This document shows, piece by piece, positions 7,393-14,921 of a DNA stretch of 64,000 nucleotides (the first letter of the stretch is position 1; each line of letters opens with the position of its first letter). The notes beneath the pieces were generated by a model. That model saw only the letters and a list, made by a program, of their open reading frames with translations, was not told the DNA's origin and made no database searches. The translations under genes were made by a program, and so were the position numbers. The stretch comes from RI-43 sp033764725. GTDB taxonomy: Bacteria; Pseudomonadota; Alphaproteobacteria; Caulobacterales; Aquidulcibacteraceae. The stretch covers positions 1 to 64,000 of the forward strand of contig JANRIR010000066.1 of assembly GCA_033764725.1 (NCBI GenBank). The letters run 5' to 3'.

Positions 7393-8820
7393 ATGATCGA
7401 CGCCGCAAGCGCGCCCGAGGATCAGTCGAGAAGCGGCGCCCGCGCCGCGCCAGCCGCCATCGACCGCGGCGCGTTCTCATGGGCCTTGTTCGAGTGGGCG
7501 CGCAATCCGTACGTGATCCTGTGCGTGATCTATGTGTTTGCGCCCTATGTCGCCACGACCGTGATCGGCGACCCTGTGCGCGGCCAGGAGACGATCTCGT
7601 CCTGGCATAAGATTTCCGGCTTCGTGGTGGCTTTCACGGCGCCCTTTCTCGGCGCCGCGGCCGATCGGATGGGCGCGCGCAAGCCGGCGCTTGCGGTCGT
7701 GCTGGCGCTGCTGGCGCCGGCGGTGCTGATCCAGTGGTGGGCGATGCCGGGCGAGGGCGGTCTGCCGCTCTGGGCCGTGGGTGCGGCGATCGTCGTCGCC
7801 GGCATAGCCTTCAACTGGACCGAAGTGCTGCACAATTCGATGCTGACGCGCGCCTGTACGCCGGCGGCGCTGCCGCATGTGTCCGGCCTCGGGCTGGCGC
7901 TCGGCAATGCGGCGTCCGTGCTGCTTCTGGTGTTCGTGCTGCTCACCATGGCGCTGCCGGGGCAGGTGGATTGGGCCTTCGTGCCGGATGCGCCCTGGTT
8001 CGGGCTCAATCCGGCCGCCCATGAGCCGAGCCGAATCGTCGCGCCGCTGTCGGCGCTGTGGCTGGTCGCGTTTGCGATCCCGCTGTTCCTGTTCACGCCG
8101 GATCAGCGCGCGACCGGCGTGTCGTTCCTGGCGGCGGCGCGCGACGGCGTGATGGGCGTGGCGCGGACGATTTCGAAGCTGCGCGACCACCGCAACGTCG
8201 CGATGTTCCTGATCGCGCGCATGCTCTACGCCGACGGCAAGACCGCGATCCTGATTTTCGGCGGCGTCTATGCGGCGGGCGTGCTGGGCTGGGAGCTGGT
8301 CGAGATGCTGGCGTTCGGCGTCATCCTGTCGATCTTCGCGGTGTTCGGCGGCTTCGCCGGCGGCTGGCTGGATGACGCGATCGGGCCGAAGAATGCGGTG
8401 GCGCTGGAGATCGGCGTGACGCTCGCGTGCCTGATCGGCATGGTGTCGATGGCGCCGGACGCGATGTTTTTCGTCATTCCGGTCGATCCCGCCGCGATCG
8501 TGTGGTCGGGGCCGGTGTTCCAGACCGCGCCGGAGCTCGCCTATATCGCCATCGCCATGCTGATCGCGATCTCGATCACGGCGGCGTACGCTTCGAGCCG
8601 GACGCTGATGGCGCGGCTCGCGCCGGCCGGTATGGAGGGCGAGATTTTCGGGCTCTATGCCTTGTCTGGCGCAGCGACCGTGTGGCTCGGGCCGCTGCTG
8701 GTGGAGGAATTCACCCGCGCCTATGACAGCCAGAAGATCGGCTTCGCCTCGATCGCCATCCTGCTCGTCGCGGGGTTCGTCGCGATGCTGTTCGTAAGGC
8801 CGCCGGCGCCGGCGCGCTGA
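7393..8820 (+). CDS. MFS transporter, Atg22/UMF1-like
   Basis: The 475-residue membrane protein has about 12 hydrophobic segments. It opens with FSWALFEWARNPYVILCVIYVFAPYV, a pattern typical of Atg22-like major facilitator proteins. A DRMGARKP loop after the second transmembrane segment is the MFS motif A. Bacterial UMF1 proteins are thought to export amino acids or other small solutes, but the substrate is not shown here. The start ATG follows GGAGG. Confidence 0.82.
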   Translation: MIDAASAPEDQSRSGARAAPAAIDRGAFSWALFEWARNPYVILCVIYVFAPYVATTVIGDPVRGQETISSWHKISGFVVAFTAPFLGAAADRMGARKPALAVVLALLAPAVLIQWWAMPGEGGLPLWAVGAAIVVAGIAFNWTEVLHNSMLTRACTPAALPHVSGLGLALGNAASVLLLVFVLLTMALPGQVDWAFVPDAPWFGLNPAAHEPSRIVAPLSALWLVAFAIPLFLFTPDQRATGVSFLAAARDGVMGVARTISKLRDHRNVAMFLIARMLYADGKTAILIFGGVYAAGVLGWELVEMLAFGVILSIFAVFGGFAGGWLDDAIGPKNAVALEIGVTLACLIGMVSMAPDAMFFVIPVDPAAIVWSGPVFQTAPELAYIAIAMLIAISITAAYASSRTLMARLAPAGMEGEIFGLYALSGAATVWLGPLLVEEFTRAYDSQKIGFASIAILLVAGFVAMLFVRPPAPAR

Positions 8821-8842
8821 GCGCGGCGACTACAAATGAGTG

Positions 8843-9032
8843 CTCCCTCTCCCCCAGAGATGGGGGAGAGGGCGGGGTGAGGGGGCCGCGCCGGCGCTTG
8901 AACGATGCGCGTCGGCTCACCCTGCACCATTTGACCGTTTGCGCCCCACCCTCACCCCAGCCCGCTCCCTCCTCGCGGAGGGAGAGGGAGCGCCGTTCTC
9001 CTTCTCCTATACGGGGAAAAGGAGAACGGCGC
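8843..9032. repeat. Family B palindromic repeats (inverted pair)
   Basis: The gap between the MFS gene and the convergent DUF2842 gene is filled by CTCCCTCTCCCCCAGAGATG with its inverse GGGGGAGAGGG..GGTGAGGGGG. This is followed by CACCCTCACCCCAGCCCGCT and GGAGGGAGAGGGAGCG. The last part is a hairpin, GCGCCGTTCTCCTTCTCC..GGAGAACGGCGC (8991-9032). The same composite occurs at 23644-23788, 24240-24400, 26735-26940 and 47704-47818. Confidence 0.75.
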
Positions 9033-9233
9033 TCACGGCGCCTTGTTCATCCAGTCGAACAGCGGCTTGAGCGGCAGGCCCCAGGCGGTTCCCGCGATCC
9101 CGTAATAGAGCGCCAGCACCCAGGGGGCGGCCCCATGCAGGCGTTCGCCGACGCTCACCGCCGCCACGATGTAGAGCGCCAGGAAGCCGAGGATGACCAC
9201 CGACCCGATCGCGCGGCGCGTGCGCCCGTTCAT
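9033..9233 (-). CDS. DUF2842 small membrane protein
   Basis: The 66-residue protein has two predicted transmembrane helices (IGSVVILGFLALYIVAAVSV and VLALYYGIAGTAWGLPL) and the family ending LKPLFDWMNK. DUF2842 proteins are short alphaproteobacterial inner-membrane proteins of unknown role. The gene is divergent from ctaA with about 80 bases between them, so a shared regulatory region is possible. Confidence 0.85.
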   Translation of the reverse strand: MNGRTRRAIGSVVILGFLALYIVAAVSVGERLHGAAPWVLALYYGIAGTAWGLPLKPLFDWMNKAP

Positions 9234-9313
9234 CGTCGCCCTCCAGCGGCGCTGCGACGCAATCCGCCGCCGCCGCGCTGCGCTATGTAGAGCGGCGTGG
9301 GAGCCTGCAAGCG

Positions 9314-10357
9314 ATGAGCGCCGCCGTCTCTGAAAAAAATGTCGAGCCGCTGGCCGCGGCCTGGTTTGCGACGCTGGCGACCCTGGTGGTGGCGATGATC
9401 CTGGTCGGCGGCGCGACGCGGCTGACCGATTCCGGGCTGTCGATCACCGAATGGGATCTCGGCAAGGGCTTGACCCCGCCGCTGACCGCCGCGCGCTGGG
9501 CTGAGGAGTTCGCCCTCTATCGTCAGACCGCCGAGTACCAGCTGCAGAACGCCGGCATGAGCCTCGCCGCCTTCCAGACCATCTATTGGTGGGAATGGGG
9601 GCACCGTTTCCTGGGCAAGGTGGTGGGCGTGGTGTGGGCGGCGCCGTTCGTGGTCCTGCTGGCGACCGGCCGGCTTCGGGGCCGCGTCGGCGCAGCGCTG
9701 GCGCTGGGCGCGCTGGGGGGGCTGCAGGGGGCGATCGGCTGGTGGATGGTGGTCAGCGGGCTCGAGGGCCGGCTCGACGTCAGCCCGCACCGGCTGGCGA
9801 CGCATCTGGGCATGGCGTTCGTGATCCTGGGCTTTGCGCTGGCGCTGACGCTCGATGCGGCGGGCGCGCGCCGCAACCCCGGGCGGCTGGGCGCGCCGCG
9901 CTGGGCCGCCTTGGGCTTTGTGGGGCTGTTGTTCGCCCAGATCGTCGTCGGCGCCCTGACCGCCGGGGCCGACGCCGGGCGCGCCTATGACGATTGGCCC
10001 ACGATCGGCGGCGCCTGGCTGCCGATTGCGGAGCCCTTGGCGCAGCTGCAATTCGCCCACCGCACGTTGGGCTACGCCGTAGGCTTGGCCGCGCTGGCGC
10101 TGGCCGCGGCGGCCTGGCGCGGCGGGCAGGGCCGGACGCGGATCGCGGCGCTGCATGTCGGCGCCCTGGCGCTCGTCCAGGTCGCGCTCGGCGTGGCCGC
10201 CGTCGTCACCGGAGCGCATCTGGCGATCAGCCTGATCCATCAGGCCGGCGCGATCCTGCTGTGGGGCGCGGCCGTCGCGACCGCGGCCTTCGCCTTGAGT
10301 AACCCGATACCGCATAGTCAAGCTATTGAAAACAAGAGGACATTTGCGCCGGGTTGA
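9314..10357 (+). CDS. ctaA: Heme A synthase (COX15/CtaA)
   Basis: CtaA oxidises the C8 methyl of heme O to the formyl group of heme A for aa3-type oxidases. The 347-residue protein has eight hydrophobic segments and the conserved histidines in WWEWGHRFLGK, SPHRLATHLG, LQFAHRTLGY and SLIHQAGA. The early GGATRLTDSGLSITEW is diagnostic. It is the alphaproteobacterial type-2 form without the cysteine pair of the Bacillus enzyme. The stop codon lies inside the TTGACA of the rplM promoter. Confidence 0.95.
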   Translation: MSAAVSEKNVEPLAAAWFATLATLVVAMILVGGATRLTDSGLSITEWDLGKGLTPPLTAARWAEEFALYRQTAEYQLQNAGMSLAAFQTIYWWEWGHRFLGKVVGVVWAAPFVVLLATGRLRGRVGAALALGALGGLQGAIGWWMVVSGLEGRLDVSPHRLATHLGMAFVILGFALALTLDAAGARRNPGRLGAPRWAALGFVGLLFAQIVVGALTAGADAGRAYDDWPTIGGAWLPIAEPLAQLQFAHRTLGYAVGLAALALAAAAWRGGQGRTRIAALHVGALALVQVALGVAAVVTGAHLAISLIHQAGAILLWGAAVATAAFALSNPIPHSQAIENKRTFAPG

Positions 10358-10382
10358 CAGGCTTTCGGTCCTGATCTTTAAG
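10354..10382 (+). promoter_or_regulatory. Likely sigma-70-type promoter of rplM-rpsI
   Basis: A perfect -35 hexamer TTGACA (10354-10359) overlaps the ctaA stop codon. A CTTTAA/TTTAAG stretch at 10376-10382 is at -10 spacing. This would start transcription about 45 bases before the rplM ATG and leave a structured leader. The -10 is only a partial match. Confidence 0.55.
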
Positions 10383-10392
10383 CCGCGCCTTC

Positions 10393-10418
10393 GCGTGCGC
10401 GGGCATCGCCGCGCACGC
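10393..10418 (+). promoter_or_regulatory. Leader hairpin upstream of rplM
   Basis: GCGTGCGCGG and CCGCGCACGC form a perfect 10-bp stem with a GCATCG loop. The stem ends 2 bases before the AAAGGAAG ribosome binding site of rplM. In other bacteria the L13-S9 operon is autoregulated by L13 binding its mRNA leader. This stem is the obvious candidate site here. That role is inference. Confidence 0.5.
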
Positions 10419-10432
10419 CCAAAGGAAGCCCC

Positions 10433-10909
10433 ATGCGAACCCTCGTCACGCGCGCGGCCAAGCCGGCCGACGTGCAGCACAAATGGATCGTGGTGGACGC
10501 CGAGGGGGTCGTGGTCGGCCGCCTCGCGTCGTTCATCGCGCGCCGCCTGCGCGGCAAGCACCGCGCCGATTTCACCCCGCACACCGACACCGGCGACCAT
10601 GTCATCGTGGTCAATTGCGAGAAGGTGGCGTTCACCGGCAAGAAGCTGACCGACAAGGTCTATTATCGCCACACCGGCTATCCCGGCGGCGTGAAGGAGC
10701 GCGTCGCCGGCAAGGTGCTCGCGGGCAAGAACCCCGAGCGCGTGCTGGAGAAGGCGGTCGAGCGGATGATGCCGAAGGAAAGCCCGCTGGCGCGCAAGCA
10801 GCTCGCCAAGCTGCGCGTCTACAAGGGCCCGGCCCATCCGCACGAGGCCCAGCAGCCCGAAATCATCGACTTCAAGAGCTTCAACCGCAAGAATGCGAGG
10901 ATCGCATGA
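10433..10909 (+). CDS. rplM: 50S ribosomal protein L13
   Basis: L13 binds 23S rRNA early in large-subunit assembly. The 158-residue product has the family pattern KWIVVDAEGVVVGRLAS, RRLRGKHRADFTPH, GDHVIVVN and YYRHTGYPGG. AAGGAAG precedes the ATG. The stop overlaps the rpsI start in ATGA, giving the conserved rplM-rpsI operon. Confidence 0.98.
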   Translation: MRTLVTRAAKPADVQHKWIVVDAEGVVVGRLASFIARRLRGKHRADFTPHTDTGDHVIVVNCEKVAFTGKKLTDKVYYRHTGYPGGVKERVAGKVLAGKNPERVLEKAVERMMPKESPLARKQLAKLRVYKGPAHPHEAQQPEIIDFKSFNRKNARIA

Positions 10910-11394
10910 GCGAGACCTATCCAGGCCTGGAATCGCTCGGCGGCGCGACCGGCCAGGCGCCGGCGCCCCAGAACGAAGCCGTCATGCGCGAGCAAAAGCT
11001 CGACGCGCAGGGCCGCGCCTACGGCACCGGCAAGCGCAAGAACGCCATCGCCCGCGTCTGGGTGAAGCCCGGCAAGGGCGTCATCACCATCAATGGCAAG
11101 ACGCAGGACGTGTATTTCGCGCGCCCCGTGCTGCGCATGATGATCAACCAGCCGTTCCGCATCACCGATCGCGAAGGGCAGTATGACGTCGTCTGCACGG
11201 TGACCGGCTCGGGCCTGTCGGGGCAGGCGGGCGCGGTGCGCCACGGCATCTCCAAGGCGCTGTCGGACTACGAGCCCGCGCTGCGATCGGCGTTGAAGCA
11301 CGCCGGCTTCATGACGCGCGACAGCCGCGTGGTGGAGCGCAAAAAGTACGGCAAGGCCAAGGCGCGCCGCAGCTTCCAATTCTCGAAACGCTGA
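10906..11394 (+). CDS. rpsI: 30S ribosomal protein S9
   Basis: The 162-residue S9 carries YGTGKRKNAIARVWVKPG, VTGSGLSGQAGAVRHGIS and the basic C-terminal tail ending FQFSKR that reaches the P-site tRNA. The roughly 30-residue N-terminal extension (SETYPGLESLGGATG...) is usual in alphaproteobacteria. The start ATG overlaps the rplM stop. A strong terminator follows. Confidence 0.98.
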   Translation: MSETYPGLESLGGATGQAPAPQNEAVMREQKLDAQGRAYGTGKRKNAIARVWVKPGKGVITINGKTQDVYFARPVLRMMINQPFRITDREGQYDVVCTVTGSGLSGQAGAVRHGISKALSDYEPALRSALKHAGFMTRDSRVVERKKYGKAKARRSFQFSKR

Positions 11395-11417
11395 ACGATT
11401 TCGGGGTATGGCGCCGG

Positions 11418-11447
11418 CGGGCGCTTCGGCGACGAAGCGCCCGTTTT
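11418..11447 (+). terminator. Rho-independent terminator of rplM-rpsI
   Basis: A perfect 11-bp stem, CGGGCGCTTCG and CGAAGCGCCCG, is closed by a GCGA tetraloop and followed by TTTT and a further GCTTTT. It lies 23 bases after the rpsI stop. Confidence 0.88.
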
Positions 11448-11460
11448 GCTTTTCGCAGCG

Positions 11461-11602
11461 CCCCTTCTCCCCTTGTGGGAGAAGGTGGCGCGAAGCGCCG
11501 GATGAGGGGTGTTTGCTCAACATTGCAAATGTTTGCGCCGACACCCCTCATCCGTCTTGTCGCTTCGCGACAATCCACCTTCTCCCACAAGGGGAGAAGG
11601 GG
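11461..11602. repeat. Family C inverted repeat pair
   Basis: Two copies of the unit CCTTCTCCCCTTGTGGGAGAAGG...GATGAGGGGTG face each other across a roughly 30-base centre. This makes a 142-bp near-palindrome between rpsI and argC. Each unit also contains its own small hairpin (CTCCCCTTGTGGGAG and GGCGCGAAGCGCC or TCGCTTCGCGA). The same unit is at 28939-29024, 30704-30817, 38461-38603 and 49615-49763. Confidence 0.8.
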
Positions 11603-11617
11603 CGTTGGAGATAGGCC

Positions 11618-12562
11618 ATGCGACCGATCGTTTTCATCGACGGCGAAGCCGGCACGACGGGGCTTCAGATCCGCGAGCGTCTGGCGGGGCGCGGCGATCT
11701 CCAGATCGTTTCGATCGATCCCGACAAGCGCAAGGACGCAAGTGCGCGCAAGCGGCTGCTGAACGACGCCGACGCGGTGATCCTGTGCCTGCCGGACGAC
11801 GCGGCGCGCGAGGCCGTCGCGCTCATTGAAAACGAGGCGGTGAAGGTGATCGACGCCTCCACGGCGCACCGCACGGCGCCGGGCTGGACCTACGGTTTCC
11901 CTGAAATGGCGCCAGGCCAGCGCGAGGCCATCGCCGCGGCGCGGCTTGTGTCCAACCCCGGCTGTTATCCCACCGGCTTCATCGCGCTGGTGCGGCCGCT
12001 GGTCGAGGCGGGGAGCGTGCCGCGCGGCTGGCAGCTGACCTGCCATGGGACGTCCGGCTATTCCGGCGGCGGCAAGGCGATGATTGCGGAATTCGAGGAC
12101 TCATCCGCGCCGACCCATACGCGCGCGCCGTACCGCATCTATGCGCTGGGCCAGCGCCACAAGCACGTGCCGGAAATGCAGCGTCATGGCGGGCTCTCCC
12201 GTCCGCCGATCTTCATGCCCGCGGTGGGCCGCTATCGGCAGGGCATGATCGTGGAGGTTCCGCTGGCGCTGATGGCGCTGCCGCAGCCTACGACGCTTGC
12301 GGCTGCGCACGAGGCTTTGGCGCAGGCCTATGCCGGCGCGCGTTTCGTGCGCGTCGCGCCTTTGGCGGAGGGCGCCGGGCTCGCCACGCTTGAGCCCGAG
12401 AGCTTGAACGGAACCAACCGGATGACGCTCTACGCGTTCGGCCACGACGAAGAGGCGCGGCTCGTCGCAGTGCTCGACAATCTCGGCAAGGGCGCGGCGG
12501 GGGCGGCCGTACAGAACCTCAATCTGATGCTCGGCCTCGACGAAGCCGCCGGCTTGGACTGA
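11618..12562 (+). CDS. argC: N-acetyl-gamma-glutamyl-phosphate reductase (type 2 ArgC)
   Basis: ArgC reduces N-acetylglutamyl phosphate to the semialdehyde in arginine synthesis. The 314-residue form is the shorter type 2 enzyme. It has FIDGEAGTTGLQIRERL for NADP binding, the active-site cysteine in SNPGCYPTGF and the conserved CHGTSGYSGGGK. GGAG sits upstream of the ATG. The gene directly follows the rplM-rpsI terminator and a repeat pair. An S9-argC order is seen in several alphaproteobacteria. Confidence 0.95.
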   Translation: MRPIVFIDGEAGTTGLQIRERLAGRGDLQIVSIDPDKRKDASARKRLLNDADAVILCLPDDAAREAVALIENEAVKVIDASTAHRTAPGWTYGFPEMAPGQREAIAAARLVSNPGCYPTGFIALVRPLVEAGSVPRGWQLTCHGTSGYSGGGKAMIAEFEDSSAPTHTRAPYRIYALGQRHKHVPEMQRHGGLSRPPIFMPAVGRYRQGMIVEVPLALMALPQPTTLAAAHEALAQAYAGARFVRVAPLAEGAGLATLEPESLNGTNRMTLYAFGHDEEARLVAVLDNLGKGAAGAAVQNLNLMLGLDEAAGLD

Positions 12563-12690
12563 CCGCAGGCGAGCTTGTGCGACCGGCGCCCTTGCCGGCG
12601 CGACAAGCGGCGTCATATGACTTTCGCAAGACAGGGAGCCGGCGCTTGCGCTGTCGCGCGGGGCGTTCGCTTCGTTTGATGGGGTTCCGC

Positions 12691-14706
12691 ATGAAGAGAC
12701 TGTTCGCCCTCGCGTTGGCGATGGGTGTGGCGTGCCTTGCGCCGTCAGCCACTGCACAAACCCAACCCGCCGCCGCCCAGACCGGCGGACCGATCCCGAT
12801 CCCCGCGGAGGCCTTCATTCGCGAATGGGCGATCCGCAGTCCCGCCCTGTCGCCGGACGGCCGGCACCTCGCCGCGATCACCAGCCTCGACGGCGAGACC
12901 CGCGCCTTGTCGATCTGGCGCACGGACGCGCTCAATCAGGCGCCCACGCGCATCGGCATGGGCGGCATGGCCGCGCGCCAGGAAGTGCGGATCGCCAGCT
13001 TCACCTGGGTCGCGAACGACCGCATCTTCCTGCAATTGGTGCAGCCGGTGATCGCGGGCTCGGGCGCGGAGAACAAATTCTACACTGGCCTTGCGCGCAT
13101 CGTGGATCTCACGGGGCGTTCAATCATAGAGCCTCTCGCCGCCGGCGGCGCCCGCAGCGAGCTTGAGGACTACGCCGACAAATTCCTCCAGCCCTCCGTG
13201 TTCGATCAATTAGCGAACGACGATCAGCACATCCTGATGGAGCGGCGCACGCTCGACGACACCTCGATCTGGCGGGTCAACGTCTATACCGGCCGCGGCC
13301 AGCGCATCGCGCAGGCGAGCGAGCGCGAAGATATCCTGTCGATCGTCGACGACGAGGGCCGCATCCGCGTCAAGCAATTCGCCGAGCTGCGCGGCGGCGA
13401 TTGGTGGATCGGCTACGAGATTTTCAACACCGCCAACAATCAGTGGGAGCGCCATCCGCTCCTGCAATATCCCGCGCGCGAACGCCGCCTGTTGTCGCCG
13501 CGCGCGTTCGATCCGGAAAATCCCGATCTTCTGATCTTCGTCGACAATGAGGGATCGAACCTCGCTTATGTTCGGGCCTATTCGGTGACGCAGCGCGCGT
13601 TCACCGAAACGCTGTTCCAGCATCCGCGGTTTGAAATCACCAACATCCTTCAGGCGTCGGTGGGCGACGAGGAGACGCGCATCGCCGGCTTCCGTTATTA
13701 CGGCGACGCCGAGCGCAACTTCTACACCGACCCGACTTATGCGGCGATCCAGAGCCAGCTCGAGGCGCGCTTCCCTGGCCAGTATGTGCGCTTCACGGGC
13801 TTGCGCGGCGATTTCCGGCTGGTGACCGTATCGAGCTCGCGCAACCCGCCAGGCTACGCCCTGATGCGGGAGAACGGCGAGCTGATCCCGCTCGGCGTGT
13901 CCATCCCGCAGGTCAATCCCGCCGGCCTCGCGCCGTCTGAGCTGATCTATTACACCGCGCGCGACGGGCTGCAGATCCCGGGCATTCTCACCCTGCCGCG
14001 CGGCTTCCGCCGCGGCGTCGATGCGCCGCTGCCGACCCTGATCATGCCCCACGGCGGCCCGTGGAGCCGCAACAACACCGATTGGGGCAATGGCGACGTT
14101 CCCTACGCGCAATATTTCGCCTCGCGCGGCTTTGCGGTGCTGCAGCCGCAATTCCGCGGCTCCGAATTGTTCGGCGACCAGCTCTGGAAGGCTGGCGACG
14201 AGCAATGGGGCGCCAAGATGCAGGACGACAAGGACGACGGCCTGGCCTGGATGGTGTCGCAGGGCATAGCCGATCCGCAGCGCGCGGTGATCTACGGCTT
14301 CTCCTATGGCGGCTTTGCCGCGATGGCGGCGGCGGTGCGGCCCAATCCGCCCTATCGCTGCGCCATCTCGGGGGCGGGCGTTTCAAGTCTTGAGCGTCTC
14401 GGCACCCTGTGGCGCACCAACCGCATCCAGCGCCAGCTGCAGGGCTGGACGCTGAAGGGCATGGATCCGCTCGAGAATGTGCGCAATTCGTCGATCCCGA
14501 TCATGCTCTATCACGGCGATTACGATCAGACGGCCACGATCTGGCACTCCGAGCAGTTCGCCGCCGGCCTGCGGGCCGCGGGCAAGCCGCACGAGTACCA
14601 TGTCCTGCGCGGCTATGATCACGGCGGGGGCACGCCGGCGCATTCCCGCCAGGAGCTGACGTTGATCGAAAACTTCCTGCGCGGGCCGTGCGGCCTGTCG
14701 TACTGA
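12691..14706 (+). CDS. Exported S9-family prolyl oligopeptidase-like peptidase
   Basis: The product of about 671 residues starts with a signal peptide (MKRLFALALAMGVACLAPSA, cleavage after TAQ). It has a beta-rich N-terminal propeller region and a C-terminal alpha/beta hydrolase. The catalytic serine is Ser538 in GFSYGG, the acid is in HGDYDQT (Asp610 or Asp612) and the histidine is His644 in YDHGGG. It should cleave peptides in the periplasm. I chose the ATG at 12691; one at 12679 adds four residues and is also possible. It lies just upstream of a TonB-dependent receptor gene, which suggests peptide use. A terminator separates the two. Confidence 0.9.
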   Translation: MKRLFALALAMGVACLAPSATAQTQPAAAQTGGPIPIPAEAFIREWAIRSPALSPDGRHLAAITSLDGETRALSIWRTDALNQAPTRIGMGGMAARQEVRIASFTWVANDRIFLQLVQPVIAGSGAENKFYTGLARIVDLTGRSIIEPLAAGGARSELEDYADKFLQPSVFDQLANDDQHILMERRTLDDTSIWRVNVYTGRGQRIAQASEREDILSIVDDEGRIRVKQFAELRGGDWWIGYEIFNTANNQWERHPLLQYPARERRLLSPRAFDPENPDLLIFVDNEGSNLAYVRAYSVTQRAFTETLFQHPRFEITNILQASVGDEETRIAGFRYYGDAERNFYTDPTYAAIQSQLEARFPGQYVRFTGLRGDFRLVTVSSSRNPPGYALMRENGELIPLGVSIPQVNPAGLAPSELIYYTARDGLQIPGILTLPRGFRRGVDAPLPTLIMPHGGPWSRNNTDWGNGDVPYAQYFASRGFAVLQPQFRGSELFGDQLWKAGDEQWGAKMQDDKDDGLAWMVSQGIADPQRAVIYGFSYGGFAAMAAAVRPNPPYRCAISGAGVSSLERLGTLWRTNRIQRQLQGWTLKGMDPLENVRNSSIPIMLYHGDYDQTATIWHSEQFAAGLRAAGKPHEYHVLRGYDHGGGTPAHSRQELTLIENFLRGPCGLSY

Positions 14707-14731
14707 AGCCTTTGATCGGCTTGTGAAAATG

Positions 14732-14762
14732 AAGGGCGGGGCCGGTCGGTCCCGCCCTTTGC
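14732..14762 (+). terminator. Probable terminator after the S9 peptidase
   Basis: AAGGGCGGG and CCCGCCCTT form a 9-bp stem around GCCGGTCGGT. Only a short T-run follows, so it may be moderate in strength. The stem starts 25 bases after the peptidase stop. Confidence 0.65.
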
Positions 14763-14921
14763 GTCAAAGGCGTGTCCAACGCGCGACATATCCTGCTGTT
14801 TTGCGACAAAAAGCGGTCACAATCGTTGACCGGCCTTTAAACTGCGACTTACGGTGCGCGTTAACGGGGCGCTCACGGGGGAGTCGCGAGCGCCGACCAA
14901 CCAGATGAGGCGCATCACATC

